A stretch of 33,894 nucleotides of DNA from an uncultured Clostridia bacterium (GCA_934778205.1 CAKVOD010000008.1:1-33894), one strand, 5' to 3'; shown: positions 22,882 through 32,619, counted from the stretch's first letter. Notes: generated from the sequence alone by a model not told the origin. A program made the numbers and translations.

Positions 22882-24565
22882 CTAGGTCGTACTAATTTTA
22901 TTATGCAACAAAACATTGTTAGCAAAATAGTTATGATTGTTGTCAACTGATATATTATATAATGTTTCGCTATTATATTTTTGTGTGATTGACACAACTT
23001 TTTTCCAACCATTTTCGGTTTTTACTTTATCCCCAAGTTTTAGTGCCACCGACTCAATCGACACATTATGTGGATTTCCAAATGTGCTTTCAGCGCAAAC
23101 CCAACCACGATCTGTTAGCATTGGATGCGAACCTGTAATATTGAGATGCGTACCATCATCAAAATTAATTGAATATATAACTGAATTTTGTGTTTCAAGA
23201 ACTCTTGTTACCGTTGTGTTTTCAATTTCGCCAGTTCTTTCATTAAGACTTAAAATGATATCTCCTATTTTTAAATCTTTTGCAAATATATATCCATTTT
23301 GGGTTTTTATTTGAGTATCACCTGTAATACAAGCATTCCCATTTTTTATAAATTTTATGTATGTAGACCCTAACAAACTATAGCCGTTCCCATCATTTGA
23401 ACAATAGAAATTAACTATCTGCTTTTCATTGGTGAACGACTTGCTATACGAATTACCACCGGATATATAAATAGGTGCGGAATTCATTAGCAAAGCAGAT
23501 ATATCTATTGTTTCGGTAGCAATTTTATTTTTAAACTCCAAAGTTATTGTCGTGCATTCGTTTGCGTCGCTTGTCAATGTGTAACTATAGTCACTTGTCC
23601 AGTATTTTAATACCCCAGTTTGATTACTAAAATCATCCTTGTTGCTACTTTTGTAGTGATAAATTTCTGCACCTGTTCCACAAATCGTATTTCCAACTGG
23701 AATTTCCAACTTAAGGTAATATGGATTCTTGCTTTTGTACTGAAATGTTAAATTTTCTTGAGTACTCAAATTGCACGAATAATAAGGCGACATTGCACCA
23801 GGGTAACCCAAATATTCTATTGAAAAGCCATCAAACCCACTACCTAAAGTAAACGCAGTGTAAAATACCCCAACACTAGCCTTAATAGTTGTTTGAGAAC
23901 GATTGACACTATTAAAATCGGCTGACTTGTCCGCAGTGATTATCATAGAAAGCTCAAAACTCTTATCATTTGGCACAATGGACTTCAAATAGTCCATTAA
24001 ATTGATTTCACTACCCCTAGATACTTTTGCACTAGAAGTTGAACAATAGGCATCAAGTTCAGCATTATAAACTGGCGTACTCATTGTAGTATTATCTGAA
24101 AACTTTACACTAAAATTAGAAAAACTAATATCAGACAAATTACTTCCACTTTCGTCAGTGAATTTCAATGCAACACGCACATAATAACCCGATAAAAGAT
24201 TATCACTATCGATTGAAAGTTTGTATGGGACATTATTCAAGGAAATTCCTTGCTCTGTAGTACTTCCATACGTCATCTCATTATTGGCATAATAGAATTT
24301 TAAACCAGACTCTAAACTAATTGCTGGACTTTCAAGATTAAATGTTATATTTCCTGTAGCAGTTTTCATAGCCGACAAATTTGCAGTAGTCATTGCAAGT
24401 GCCAACACACAAATGCAAAGCAACAATAACACCGCTGAAAACACCAAGATAAATTTAGGCGTATTTTGTCGTTTTTTGCAAGATACCTGCGTTTTTATGC
24501 AGTTATCTTGTTGTTTTTGACTGTTATACCCCCCCCCCCCCTAGCACTTTTGTTCTAAAAATCAT
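22882..24565 (-). CDS. Secreted Hint-domain protein, frameshifted at a poly-G tract
   Basis: The expected start is the ATG at 24565, with AGGAG nine bases upstream and a promoter before it. After eight codons comes a run of 13 G; as read, the frame stops at TAA (24524-24526). With 12 or 15 G the frame is open to 22882, giving about 560 residues. The N-terminal region has basic residues and a long hydrophobic signal segment (LVFSAVLLLLCICVLALA) resembling SipW-type (TasA/camelysin) signals. An exported region of about 340 residues without known domain follows. The last 150 residues are a Hint domain: Cys in NACITGDTQI, TGSH (TxxH), and the terminal NNHNYFANNVLLHN, after which only five residues remain. 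The unbroken part alone (22882-24447) would have to start at TTG without a ribosome binding site. Confidence 0.8.
24529..24541 (-). repeat. Poly-G(13) tract, candidate phase-variation switch
   Basis: Thirteen consecutive C on the plus strand (G on the coding strand) lie 25 bases inside the Hint-domain reading frame. One base fewer, or two more, restores the frame. No other homopolymer of G/C of this length is in the window. Confidence 0.85.
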
Positions 24566-24602
24566 TATTCTATACTCCTCTCAAATTTCATTTTTCAATC
24601 TT

Positions 24603-24631
24603 AGTTTACCACATTTTGTGTTTTTTATCAA
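24603..24631 (-). promoter_or_regulatory. Promoter of the Hint-domain gene
   Basis: TTGATA (-35, 24626-24631), 17-bp spacer, TAAACT (-10, 24603-24608). It shows that the gene is transcribed separately from dnaE and that 24565 is the intended start. Between this and the dnaE stop (24632-24746) I see no gene and no clear terminator. Confidence 0.6.
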
Positions 24632-24746
24632 TCAATTTTGACATATATTACAATTAAAGTTATTAGATTTTTCACTTCGTTGATTCTTAAAGTAAATTCC
24701 ATAGTGGATAAAAGCGAAATTTAGTTTGTAGAATTTAAAAGATTTT

Positions 24747-27700
24747 TCATTTGAGGACAACATTAGTTTCCCCAAGTACGGCGTAAAGTTCGGCAAGTAG
24801 GTTGTTCGATTTTTCAACTTTTTGCGCCAATTTATATGCCTTGCCGTCGGCGATATTTTTGACTACAACTTCGCTTTTACCTGGTCGGTCGGTCAAAATT
24901 GATGTGACAAGCGAAAGTTTTTGTGCGTCGTTGAGATTGAATCTCAAATATAATGTCGGTATGATTTCGGGCGGTTTTACGACGCGGTTGTCGAGGCGCT
25001 TTTGCGCTTCCGCCGTTCTCAGTGGTTCAATTGTGTCGACGATGACAGACGGAGTTCCACCATCACGCAAGCCGATATGCCCTGTGAGTTTGACGACATC
25101 TTCCTCTTTGAACATTCCTTTCACTTTTTCATACTGCGCTGGAAAAATGACAAATTCGTACGTGCCGTACAAGTCTTCTGCACGTCCTGAAATCATTTCA
25201 CGGTTGCCATTTTTTGTCATACGTTTTTTGTACTCTGTCACAATTCCGCCGATGACGATTTTTTCGCCGTCACTGACTTTATATACTGCCTCGTTGTCGC
25301 CGTCCTCATTGTCGCTGACTCCCTCGTCCTCAAGCGGTTTAAAATCGGTAGATGTATGCGTGAACTCTTGCATCTCAAGGGCGTATTCATCAAGCGGATT
25401 GCCTGAAACATATGTTCCCAAAACTTCTTTTTCAAACTTCAATTTGAGTGGAAGTCGATATTCGTCGACATTTGGATAATCTAGGTGGCTCACTGCTTCG
25501 TCGTTTGCAAGTATCCCGTCAAACAGACTCATTTGACCTGAAGCGCTGTTCTTCCTATCTCCGCGCACTATTTGGAGCGCTTGCTCCAAGACACTCATCA
25601 GTTGATTGCGCGATTTGCCAAAGCAGTCCATTGCTCCTGACAATATAAGTCCGTCCATTGTGCGATGGTTTGCAACTTGTTCGCCCGTGCGTTTCAAAAA
25701 GTCAAGCAGGTCGGTAAAGTCGCCACCCTCTTTGCGTGCGCGCATTATATCTTCAACAACTGGTAGCCCTACGTTTTTGATTGCACAAAGTCCATATCTC
25801 AAATTGCCGTCTTCGACACTGAAGTACGCTTTTGAGTGGTTTATGTCGGGCGGTAGAATCGCGATTTTTTGCTTTCTAGCAAACGCGGTGTACGTTTTGA
25901 TTTCGTCGGAGTTGAAAATACGATTGTTCAAAACTGACGCCAAAAATTCCACTTCGTGGTACGTGCGCAAATACGCCGTTTGGTACGCCAAATACGCGTA
26001 CGCTGCTGCGTGCGATTTGTTGAAGGCGTAACTTGCAAAACTTTCCATTTCTGCAAAAACTTGCTCTGCCACTTCTTTCGGCACGCCGTGCGCGACTGCG
26101 CCTGAAATACTCTTTTTGCCTGTTGGGTCGACCCACCCGTTGATAAATTTTTCCTTTTCAAGCGCCATTTTGTCTTTCTTTTTCTTTGACATAATACGGC
26201 GCACGTTATCGGCTTGCCCGAGTGAGTATCCGCCCATATCTTGGAATATGCGCATAACTTGTTCTTGATAGACGATACAACCATATGTTGCTTTCAAGGT
26301 GTCTTCCAAAATTGGATGCGGGTAGATGACTTTGTCGGGGTTATGCTTGTTGAACACATAGCGCGGAATACTATCCATAGGACCCGGTCGATAGAGCGAG
26401 ATACCCGCGATAATATCTTCAAGACTCGTCGGCTTTAGTTCGCGCATAAAGTTTTTCATACCTGCACTTTCTAGTTGGAACACGGCGTCCGTGTTACCTG
26501 AGCCGATGAGTTCGTAAACTTTCGGATCGTCGTACTGGCACCTATCAAAGCTTGCGTCGATGCCCTTATCTTCTTTGACATAGTCAAGCGCAAGGTTGAT
26601 GTCGGTTAGTGTTCGGAGTCCCAAAAAGTCCATTTTGAGCAACCCCAAAGACTCAAGTTCAATCATATCAACTTGCGTTGTGATGTCCTCGCCATTGCGC
26701 GCGCACGCAACAAATTCATCAATGCGGTCGGGTGCGATTAGAACGCCTGCTGCGTGCATACTTGTTTGACGCGGGCACCCCTCAAGTTTGACCGCTAAGT
26801 CAACTATTCTTTTTATCTCTGGGTCGTTTTCATAAATTGTTTTCAATTCTGGAATGATATATTTGTCATTATCTGGTTTCCCCGTCAACCCAAAATAATG
26901 GCGCAAAATTGGAGGGTGTGCAATACCGTCGGGCAGTTTTGCAGGAATTAGTTTTGTCAGTTTGTCAACTTGCGAATAAGGCATTCCTAGCACACGGGCA
27001 ACGTCACGTATTGCGTTTTTTGCCGCCATTGTGCCAAATGTTACGATGAATGAAACATTGTTTTCGCCATACTTTCTTTTGCAGTAATCATAGACTTCAA
27101 GTCTGCGATCAACGGAAAAGTCGACGTCAAAGTCGGGCATTGAAACACGCTCTTTGTTGATAAACCTTTCAAACAGTAAGTCGTAACGCAATGGCTCAAT
27201 TTGCGTGATTCCTATTGCATACGCGACGATTGACCCCGCACCTGAGCCACGCCCCGGTCCGACGCCGATGCCGTTTTCACGCGCAAAGTTGACATAGTCC
27301 CACACGACCAAAAAGTATTCAACAAAACCTTGTGAATGGATTGTTTCTAGTTCCATTTCCGCGCGTTCGCGTATTTTTGGCGTAATTTCGTCATATTTAT
27401 CTTTGAGCCCCTTTTCCGTGAGCCAACGCAAATATTCATATGGCTCCATACCATTTTCTGGCACATATTTTGGAATGAAGTTCTCGTTTGCGGGCAACAC
27501 GTATTTAGGGTCGATATTTGGAATATCAGAGTGCGCTTTTGAGCGGATGACGACGTCACATTTATCCGCAATTTCAAGGGTTGTGTTCAAGGCCTCCTCA
27601 AAATTAGGCAGTGCTTCAAGCATTTCTTCATAAGTTTTGAAGTAAAACTCGTGCTCAGGCATACGCATACGATTTTGGTCTTCCATTTGCTTGCCTGTTT

Positions 27701-28793
27701 GGACACAAAGCAAGACGTCTTGTGTTTCCCAATCGTCTTTTGTAACATAATGGACATCATTTGTTGCAACAAGTTTGATGCCTGTTTCCTTGCTCATTCG
27801 TGCAAGACCTTTGTTGACTATTTGTTGTTCGGGAATGCCGTGATTTTGCACTTCAAGGTAAAAATCGCCCTCCTCAAACATATCCTTCATCATCAGCGCG
27901 ACTTCTTTTGCTTCGTCATACTTATCTTGAATTAGTAATTGCGGAATATGCCCAGCAAGGCACGCGGAAAGACAAATCAAACCTTTTGAATGTTCCTTCA
28001 AACATTTATAGTCAATACGCGGTTTATAGTAAAACCCATCAATAAATGCAGTCGAATTTAATTTTATAAGGTTTTTATAACCCTCGTTATTTTTTGCAAG
28101 CAAAATCAAGTGATAATATTTTGATTTACTCACTTTATCAAACCTATCTTCACAAAGATAAAACTCTGTTCCTAAAATAGGTTTTACACCTGTTGACAAA
28201 CATTTTTTGTAGAACTTCAGCGCGCCATACATATTGCCGTGGTCGGTCATTGCCACAGCAGGATAGCCTCGCTCTTTTGCTAGATCCACAACTTGGTCGA
28301 TTCGCGCGATACCGTCAAGCAAACTATATTCTGTGTGCAAGTGCAAATGCACAAATGGCTTTGTTTTGGGCTTTTCGGTATTATTTTCATCATTATTTTG
28401 TGGTTTTTCTTCTTTTTTTGAATTTGAGTTATCCACATTTTGTGCAGTATTGTTGACAACTTTTGCAGTATTGTTGTCATTTTGTGCGACATTCTTGTCA
28501 TTTTCAGTAGTTTGCACGCTATTTTGCGCATTTTCTGCATTGTTATTTATTCTTTTATCCACATTTTGTGCAGTGTCAATTTGCGCGTTGTCCACACCGT
28601 TTTTATTGTCCAAACTTGCCGATATATTTGATGAAATTGAATAGTTGCATTCAAACGTTTCGGTGTTGGGTGCTATTTCAGTTTGCGCGGGTTCGGTTTC
28701 ATTTTGCGCGTCAAGTTCCTCTTTCACTTTTGAAAATTCAAGGTCGTCACTCAAATCTTGTATGTTGTTGCCTTTAAAAATTTCGTCCATCAT
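24747..28793 (-). CDS. dnaE: DNA polymerase III subunit alpha (DnaE)
   Basis: Replicative DNA polymerase alpha subunit. The 1348-residue product has, in order, an unusual 146-residue N-terminal extension, the PHP domain beginning HLHLH (149-153) with MTDHGN, the palm with the catalytic pair in PDFDVDF (Asp554, Asp556), the fingers and HhH region, and a C-terminal OB fold (IVIGGIVTEYKKRMTKNG...). The extension is rich in Asn, Gln, Asp and Lys with repeated NNTAQNVD-like segments and is probably disordered. The first ATG (28793) lies too close to GGAG, so the second (28790) may be used. The start overlaps the whiA stop by 4 bp. Canonical DnaE is about 1150-1200 residues, so the extra length is almost all N-terminal. 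Confidence 0.96.
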   Translation of the reverse strand: MMDEIFKGNNIQDLSDDLEFSKVKEELDAQNETEPAQTEIAPNTETFECNYSISSNISASLDNKNGVDNAQIDTAQNVDKRINNNAENAQNSVQTTENDKNVAQNDNNTAKVVNNTAQNVDNSNSKKEEKPQNNDENNTEKPKTKPFVHLHLHTEYSLLDGIARIDQVVDLAKERGYPAVAMTDHGNMYGALKFYKKCLSTGVKPILGTEFYLCEDRFDKVSKSKYYHLILLAKNNEGYKNLIKLNSTAFIDGFYYKPRIDYKCLKEHSKGLICLSACLAGHIPQLLIQDKYDEAKEVALMMKDMFEEGDFYLEVQNHGIPEQQIVNKGLARMSKETGIKLVATNDVHYVTKDDWETQDVLLCVQTGKQMEDQNRMRMPEHEFYFKTYEEMLEALPNFEEALNTTLEIADKCDVVIRSKAHSDIPNIDPKYVLPANENFIPKYVPENGMEPYEYLRWLTEKGLKDKYDEITPKIRERAEMELETIHSQGFVEYFLVVWDYVNFARENGIGVGPGRGSGAGSIVAYAIGITQIEPLRYDLLFERFINKERVSMPDFDVDFSVDRRLEVYDYCKRKYGENNVSFIVTFGTMAAKNAIRDVARVLGMPYSQVDKLTKLIPAKLPDGIAHPPILRHYFGLTGKPDNDKYIIPELKTIYENDPEIKRIVDLAVKLEGCPRQTSMHAAGVLIAPDRIDEFVACARNGEDITTQVDMIELESLGLLKMDFLGLRTLTDINLALDYVKEDKGIDASFDRCQYDDPKVYELIGSGNTDAVFQLESAGMKNFMRELKPTSLEDIIAGISLYRPGPMDSIPRYVFNKHNPDKVIYPHPILEDTLKATYGCIVYQEQVMRIFQDMGGYSLGQADNVRRIMSKKKKDKMALEKEKFINGWVDPTGKKSISGAVAHGVPKEVAEQVFAEMESFASYAFNKSHAAAYAYLAYQTAYLRTYHEVEFLASVLNNRIFNSDEIKTYTAFARKQKIAILPPDINHSKAYFSVEDGNLRYGLCAIKNVGLPVVEDIMRARKEGGDFTDLLDFLKRTGEQVANHRTMDGLILSGAMDCFGKSRNQLMSVLEQALQIVRGDRKNSASGQMSLFDGILANDEAVSHLDYPNVDEYRLPLKLKFEKEVLGTYVSGNPLDEYALEMQEFTHTSTDFKPLEDEGVSDNEDGDNEAVYKVSDGEKIVIGGIVTEYKKRMTKNGNREMISGRAEDLYGTYEFVIFPAQYEKVKGMFKEEDVVKLTGHIGLRDGGTPSVIVDTIEPLRTAEAQKRLDNRVVKPPEIIPTLYLRFNLNDAQKLSLVTSILTDRPGKSEVVVKNIADGKAYKLAQKVEKSNNLLAELYAVLGETNVVLK

Positions 28794-29764
28794 ATCTCCT
28801 TTATTTCATCTGCAATTTGAATAATTTTTCTAAATCTATGATTTATTCCACTTTTCGTAAGTGGCGGGTTTGTCAGTTTGACAAGTTCGTCGAACGACGC
28901 TTCGGGGTTTGCTAGGCGCAACAAGCACAAATCTTGCAGGTGTTCGGGCAAATTCTCAATGCCGATTGTTTGATTGATTTTACTGATTGCGTCAAGTTGC
29001 TTCATTGAAGCGTCGACTGATTTTGAGATGTTGGCACACGCACAATTTAGTTGGCGGTTCAAATTGTTGCGAACTTGGCGGATTGCTAGTTCGTTTTGCA
29101 ATACTAAAACAGCGTTGCTTGCGCCGACCAATGCCAACAAATCACTGATGACTTCAATTTCCTTTATGTAGCAAACAACGTTATATTTTCGCAAAGTCGT
29201 TTTCAGCGTTATGCCTTGCTCGCTCATTATGTGAACAAAGTCGTTTGCGTAGGATTTGTTGTCAAACACAAACTCCAAATGATAACCACCGCGATGCTTT
29301 TTGACACTGTCGATTTCGTCAATTGTGATGTTTGCACTCGCACAGCCTAAAAACGCACCGCGAATGTACGCACGCTGTGTGTTTTCGTCATAAACAATAA
29401 AGCGCGAAACGCCATTAAGTTGCTCCCAGCCGTCAAACTGATTGCGCCTGATTACATAGCAGTTTGTGAGGATTTTAGTCGCAAGTTTGTCGGTAATCAC
29501 AATTGTATAGCGGTTGCTTTCCTTTCTAATCGTGTCGCACGCGGTCGTATATTCAACATTTTCGTTGAATATAGATGAAATGAGCGTTTGAATGCGCTCA
29601 ATCACAGGCAATATTTCAGTGGACAAGCGAAGTTTGTAACTGTCGCCACCCTTTTCTAGTTGCCCGCACGTTTTAATCATTGCCGAAAGTTCTGCAAGGT
29701 TTTCAAACGTCCCGCCCGTCGGTTGCATTGCAACTTCTGTTTTTGCTTTTACTGAAAATGACAT
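28790..29764 (-). CDS. whiA: WhiA-family regulator
   Basis: A 324-residue WhiA: an N-terminal LAGLIDADG-endonuclease-like domain (YIRGAFLGCASAN...YHLEFVF, residues 131-170 approximately) without the catalytic residues, and a C-terminal helix-turn-helix (LPEHLQDLCLLRLANPEASFDELV...TKSGINHRFRKI). In Streptomyces and Bacillus WhiA is linked to sporulation, cell division and chromosome segregation. GGAGAAAAAAAT precedes the ATG. It lies 23 bp after the PHP gene and overlaps dnaE. The usual clostridial neighbours rapZ and yvcK are absent between murB and whiA. Confidence 0.95.
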   Translation of the reverse strand: MSFSVKAKTEVAMQPTGGTFENLAELSAMIKTCGQLEKGGDSYKLRLSTEILPVIERIQTLISSIFNENVEYTTACDTIRKESNRYTIVITDKLATKILTNCYVIRRNQFDGWEQLNGVSRFIVYDENTQRAYIRGAFLGCASANITIDEIDSVKKHRGGYHLEFVFDNKSYANDFVHIMSEQGITLKTTLRKYNVVCYIKEIEVISDLLALVGASNAVLVLQNELAIRQVRNNLNRQLNCACANISKSVDASMKQLDAISKINQTIGIENLPEHLQDLCLLRLANPEASFDELVKLTNPPLTKSGINHRFRKIIQIADEIKEI

Positions 29765-29787
29765 ATTTTTTTCTCCAATTGTAATAA

Positions 29788-30873
29788 TTATAAAATTGAC
29801 CCTTTCAAATTGACGATGCGGTCAAGCGGAATGCCGTGCGTTTTCGCAAATTCGATTGGTAGTTGCACGTCCCCAACTTTGTCACTTGCGTGCGCGTCTG
29901 AATTGACGACAAATTCAACCCCTGTTTCAAGCATATCATCTACATCTTGTTGCGAAAAGAACACGCGCTTGCCGTTTAGTTCAATTTTTGTGCCACGTTC
30001 GACACAAAGTTTTGCGATTTCCTTACAGTTGACAAGAACTCCATAGTTTAAGTGATTGACAAACTTTAAAGGATACCTATCAATACAGCGCAAGTATGCG
30101 AGCGTGTTCTTTTCAATCTTTGCTTTGCTAGGTTTAAAAATCAAATTCAACAAAGTAAAACTCCACCAAGTCGTGAAACTTTCATTTGATGCGGTTTTGT
30201 GGAAACCCATTTGCAAAAAATCTAGGTCATTGACATATGCGTCTGTATCAAGCAATCCTGAATATCCCATAATGTTGCCTTCAAGCGCGTGATATATCTT
30301 GATTTGCGGATACTTTTCGCGGTAAAGTTCCACCATACGCTTTTGAACCTGAAAATTTGCAAGCGTTATGCCGTGCGCTTTGTGGCGGAAAGCGTGGTCG
30401 GTGACTGCGTATTCCTTGAGCCCGATTGAAATCGCGTGCTGGATATTTTCCTCCAACGTGCCTGTCCCGTCACTAAAAACAGTGTGAGTATGATAGTCGC
30501 CATATGGAACAATTATATCTTTCTTTTCTTCTTCATTCTCGTTTGACAAAGGCACATTTTGATTTTCCTTTTGAAAATCAATCGCACTACTTTGCGCTTC
30601 AAAGCATTCGACCGATTCATCACTTTGTTTTGTATCGTTTGCAAATGTCAAAGTATTTACTGCTTCGACATTGTCGCAATTGCCTCGCTTGTCCACTGGT
30701 TGCGCGATAGAATCTTCGGCACCCGCTTCATTATTTATGGTAGGCTCAACAACAGACTTTTTGAATAGACGCCCGCCACCGATGTATGCCCCACCGTCGC
30801 CGAGTTTTTTGCAAGCGCGCGGGCTTTGCACGATGGCGTTTTGCGTTTCAATAGAATTTTTGTTTCTCTTCAT
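29788..30873 (-). CDS. PHP-domain phosphoesterase
   Basis: A 361-residue protein. Residues about 122-361 form a PHP metal-dependent phosphoesterase domain with all main motifs: DYHTHTVFSDGTGTLEEN, AVTDHAFRH, ALEGN, VNHLNYG and VNSDAHASDKVG. It belongs with the YcdX/histidinol-phosphatase-like group found beside murB in Clostridia; the physiological substrate is unknown. The first 115 residues are an added low-complexity region (Asn, Glu, Ser-rich, plus a GDGGAYIGGGRLFKK patch). GGAG precedes the ATG, which lies inside the 3' end of murB (26-bp overlap). Confidence 0.9.
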   Translation of the reverse strand: MKRNKNSIETQNAIVQSPRACKKLGDGGAYIGGGRLFKKSVVEPTINNEAGAEDSIAQPVDKRGNCDNVEAVNTLTFANDTKQSDESVECFEAQSSAIDFQKENQNVPLSNENEEEKKDIIVPYGDYHTHTVFSDGTGTLEENIQHAISIGLKEYAVTDHAFRHKAHGITLANFQVQKRMVELYREKYPQIKIYHALEGNIMGYSGLLDTDAYVNDLDFLQMGFHKTASNESFTTWWSFTLLNLIFKPSKAKIEKNTLAYLRCIDRYPLKFVNHLNYGVLVNCKEIAKLCVERGTKIELNGKRVFFSQQDVDDMLETGVEFVVNSDAHASDKVGDVQLPIEFAKTHGIPLDRIVNLKGSIL

Positions 30874-32155
30874 TGTGGTCTCCTAAAAATTTCAATTCAT
30901 ATTGTACCACAATATTAGATTTTTTGCAAATGTAGTTTTGAAGAAATTTCAAAAGTTTCAAAATATCATCACTTGTCGCGTTTCCACGATTGACAATGTA
31001 TCCTGCGTGGACTTTTGACACCTGCGCCCCGCCAAGCGTCAAGCCCTTTAGCCCTGATTTGTCAATGAACGCACTCGGGATAAATTCGCCACTTCGTTTG
31101 AAAACACTTCCAAGACTTGGATATCCAACATTTTGTGTCGCAATGCGATTTTTTATGTTTTCTGCACGTTTTTTTTGTATGTCCGCTTTATGCCCACGCT
31201 GAAAAATTAACTCCGCGCCAATAATAAACTCACAATCATCAATATTTGTTTTGCGATAATCGGCTTTATATGATTCACAAAAATTATTTTCTAAACAAAA
31301 ATCACAACCATTTGTTAAATCAAGTTCATTTTGCAAAAAGTCGGTATTTTGCACCCATTTTGCGTATTTTTTGCATTTTTTACGCAAAAAATCATACTTT
31401 TTAATAATTTTTTCATTGATTTTATAATATATGCTACAAGTCTTTGTGTTAAAAATCAAAACACGCGAAACAATATCCGCCATTTGTCCGCCAAACGCGC
31501 CCGCGTTCATTTTGACCGCGCCACCACAACTAGCAGGAATACCGCACGCAAACTCAAAACCTGCATATCCTAAGTCGCAAACACGTTTTGAAATTCGTGG
31601 CAACAACGCGCCACACTCAGCAAACATTGTCAATGTCGTTTTTTTGAGCAGTCCGCACTTTGGCAAAATTCCGTTATCATTTAAATTTTGCTTTGTTTGC
31701 AAATTAAGGTTCTTTTGAAAAAATATTTTATTTTGCGAAATAAACGCACTATTTTCACATTTTTTTGTATTTTTCCCATTACAAATTGTATTTTTTTTAT
31801 AATACACTGGTTTATGCACATTTGATTGCAAACTAATTTTATTCATAAACCTTGTGCAAATGACGACGCCATCAAAACCTTTTGAACTGCACAATGTGTT
31901 TGACCCATTGCCCAAAATATAATATGGCAATCTTTTTTGCTTGACAACGTCAAGCACACGCAAAAACGCCGTGAAACTTTTTGGCAAAGCAACAGCGCTT
32001 GCCACGCCACCTACGCGCATTGTCGAATACTTTGCTAAGTTTTCATCCAGCAAAATCGTCAAATCGTCACTTTCTAATTCTTTAAAAATTTTTATAGTTT
32101 TTTTTGTTAAAAGATTTTCCTCTTTACAATTTTTTTTTATCTTGTTTTCTGCCAT
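30848..32155 (-). CDS. murB: UDP-N-acetylenolpyruvoylglucosamine reductase
   Basis: An FAD-dependent enzyme that reduces UDP-GlcNAc-enolpyruvate to UDP-MurNAc in peptidoglycan synthesis. The 435-residue product has the FAD segment YSTMRVGG (43-50), GNGSN (82-86), GIPASCGGAVKMNAGAFGG (205-223), the catalytic YR (300-301), the proton donor Ser350 in YPSLGSVFK and the final Glu420. It is well above the usual 300 or so because of two insertions: residues about 108-175 and 238-295, Lys/Asn-rich with several Cys (GCDFCLENNFC). I prefer the ATG at 32155; an in-frame TTG ten codons upstream has no better ribosome binding site. First gene of the murB-PHP-whiA-dnaE operon. Confidence 0.93.
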   Translation of the reverse strand: MAENKIKKNCKEENLLTKKTIKIFKELESDDLTILLDENLAKYSTMRVGGVASAVALPKSFTAFLRVLDVVKQKRLPYYILGNGSNTLCSSKGFDGVVICTRFMNKISLQSNVHKPVYYKKNTICNGKNTKKCENSAFISQNKIFFQKNLNLQTKQNLNDNGILPKCGLLKKTTLTMFAECGALLPRISKRVCDLGYAGFEFACGIPASCGGAVKMNAGAFGGQMADIVSRVLIFNTKTCSIYYKINEKIIKKYDFLRKKCKKYAKWVQNTDFLQNELDLTNGCDFCLENNFCESYKADYRKTNIDDCEFIIGAELIFQRGHKADIQKKRAENIKNRIATQNVGYPSLGSVFKRSGEFIPSAFIDKSGLKGLTLGGAQVSKVHAGYIVNRGNATSDDILKLLKFLQNYICKKSNIVVQYELKFLGDHNEEKQKFY

Positions 32156-32191
32156 TTTTTCACCAATATTTTTGTCAAATTTCAATCTATT

Positions 32192-32197
32192 ATTATA
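32192..32197 (-). promoter_or_regulatory. Probable -10 box of the murB operon
   Basis: TATAAT on the minus strand about 35 bp before the murB ATG. No good -35 hexamer is visible 16-18 bp upstream, so this is tentative. Confidence 0.35.
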
Positions 32198-32227
32198 GTA
32201 ATTTATGCAGCAAATTTCTCGACTGTC

Positions 32228-32345
32228 CGCTTTTACAACCGTTTTTTATATGATTTTTGCCACTTTTCCAACCAAATTTTGACGATTTTTGCCACTTTTC
32301 CAACTTTTTTAAGGGGCATTTTGTCCGCTTTTCCAACTTTTGAAC
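32228..32345. repeat. Degenerate tandem TTTTTGCCACTTTTCCAAC repeats
   Basis: Four related segments (CTGTCCGCTTTTACAAC, two TTTTTGCCACTTTTCCAAC, and TTTTGTCCGCTTTTCCAAC) are spaced by about 32 bp upstream of the murB promoter. A similar TTTTTACCGCTTTTCCA occurs near 77-98. Confidence 0.55.
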
Positions 32346-32365
32346 ATTAATAACTGTTGTAAAAG

Positions 32366-32525
32366 GTTAACCTTATTTTTGTTGTAAGGTACTAACCCTA
32401 TTGTCATTTCGACCAACGTGGAGAAATCTCCCGGAAGGGAACGCGGTTTTTTATGAGCGAATAAACACATTGACAGCGCTAGCCTTTAAATAAAGGTTAA
32501 ATTTAATTAATTGCTAGCGCGGTCA
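32366..32525. repeat. Family A repeat, copy 5
   Basis: AAGGTTAACCTTATTTTTG and TTGTAAGGTACTAA, then GTCATTTCGACC, the GGAGAAATCTCCCGGAAGGG core, and the central palindrome GACAGCGCTAGC (32472-32483) / GCTAGCGCGGTC (32513-32524). This copy is the left half of the element. Between 32526 and 32620 there is nothing recognisable. Confidence 0.7.
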
Positions 32526-32619
32526 AGTGTGTTGACATGCGTTATTTTTAATGGTGTGTATTGAATGGGCTGTATAAACGGTTATATATTGAATATTGTA
32601 TTGTGAATGTTAGGGTGGT

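Noticed and set aside
22882..23332. Splicing intein
   Set aside because: The Hint domain is at the C-terminus with only five residues after HN, and the next residue is Lys, so ligation of two exteins is not expected.
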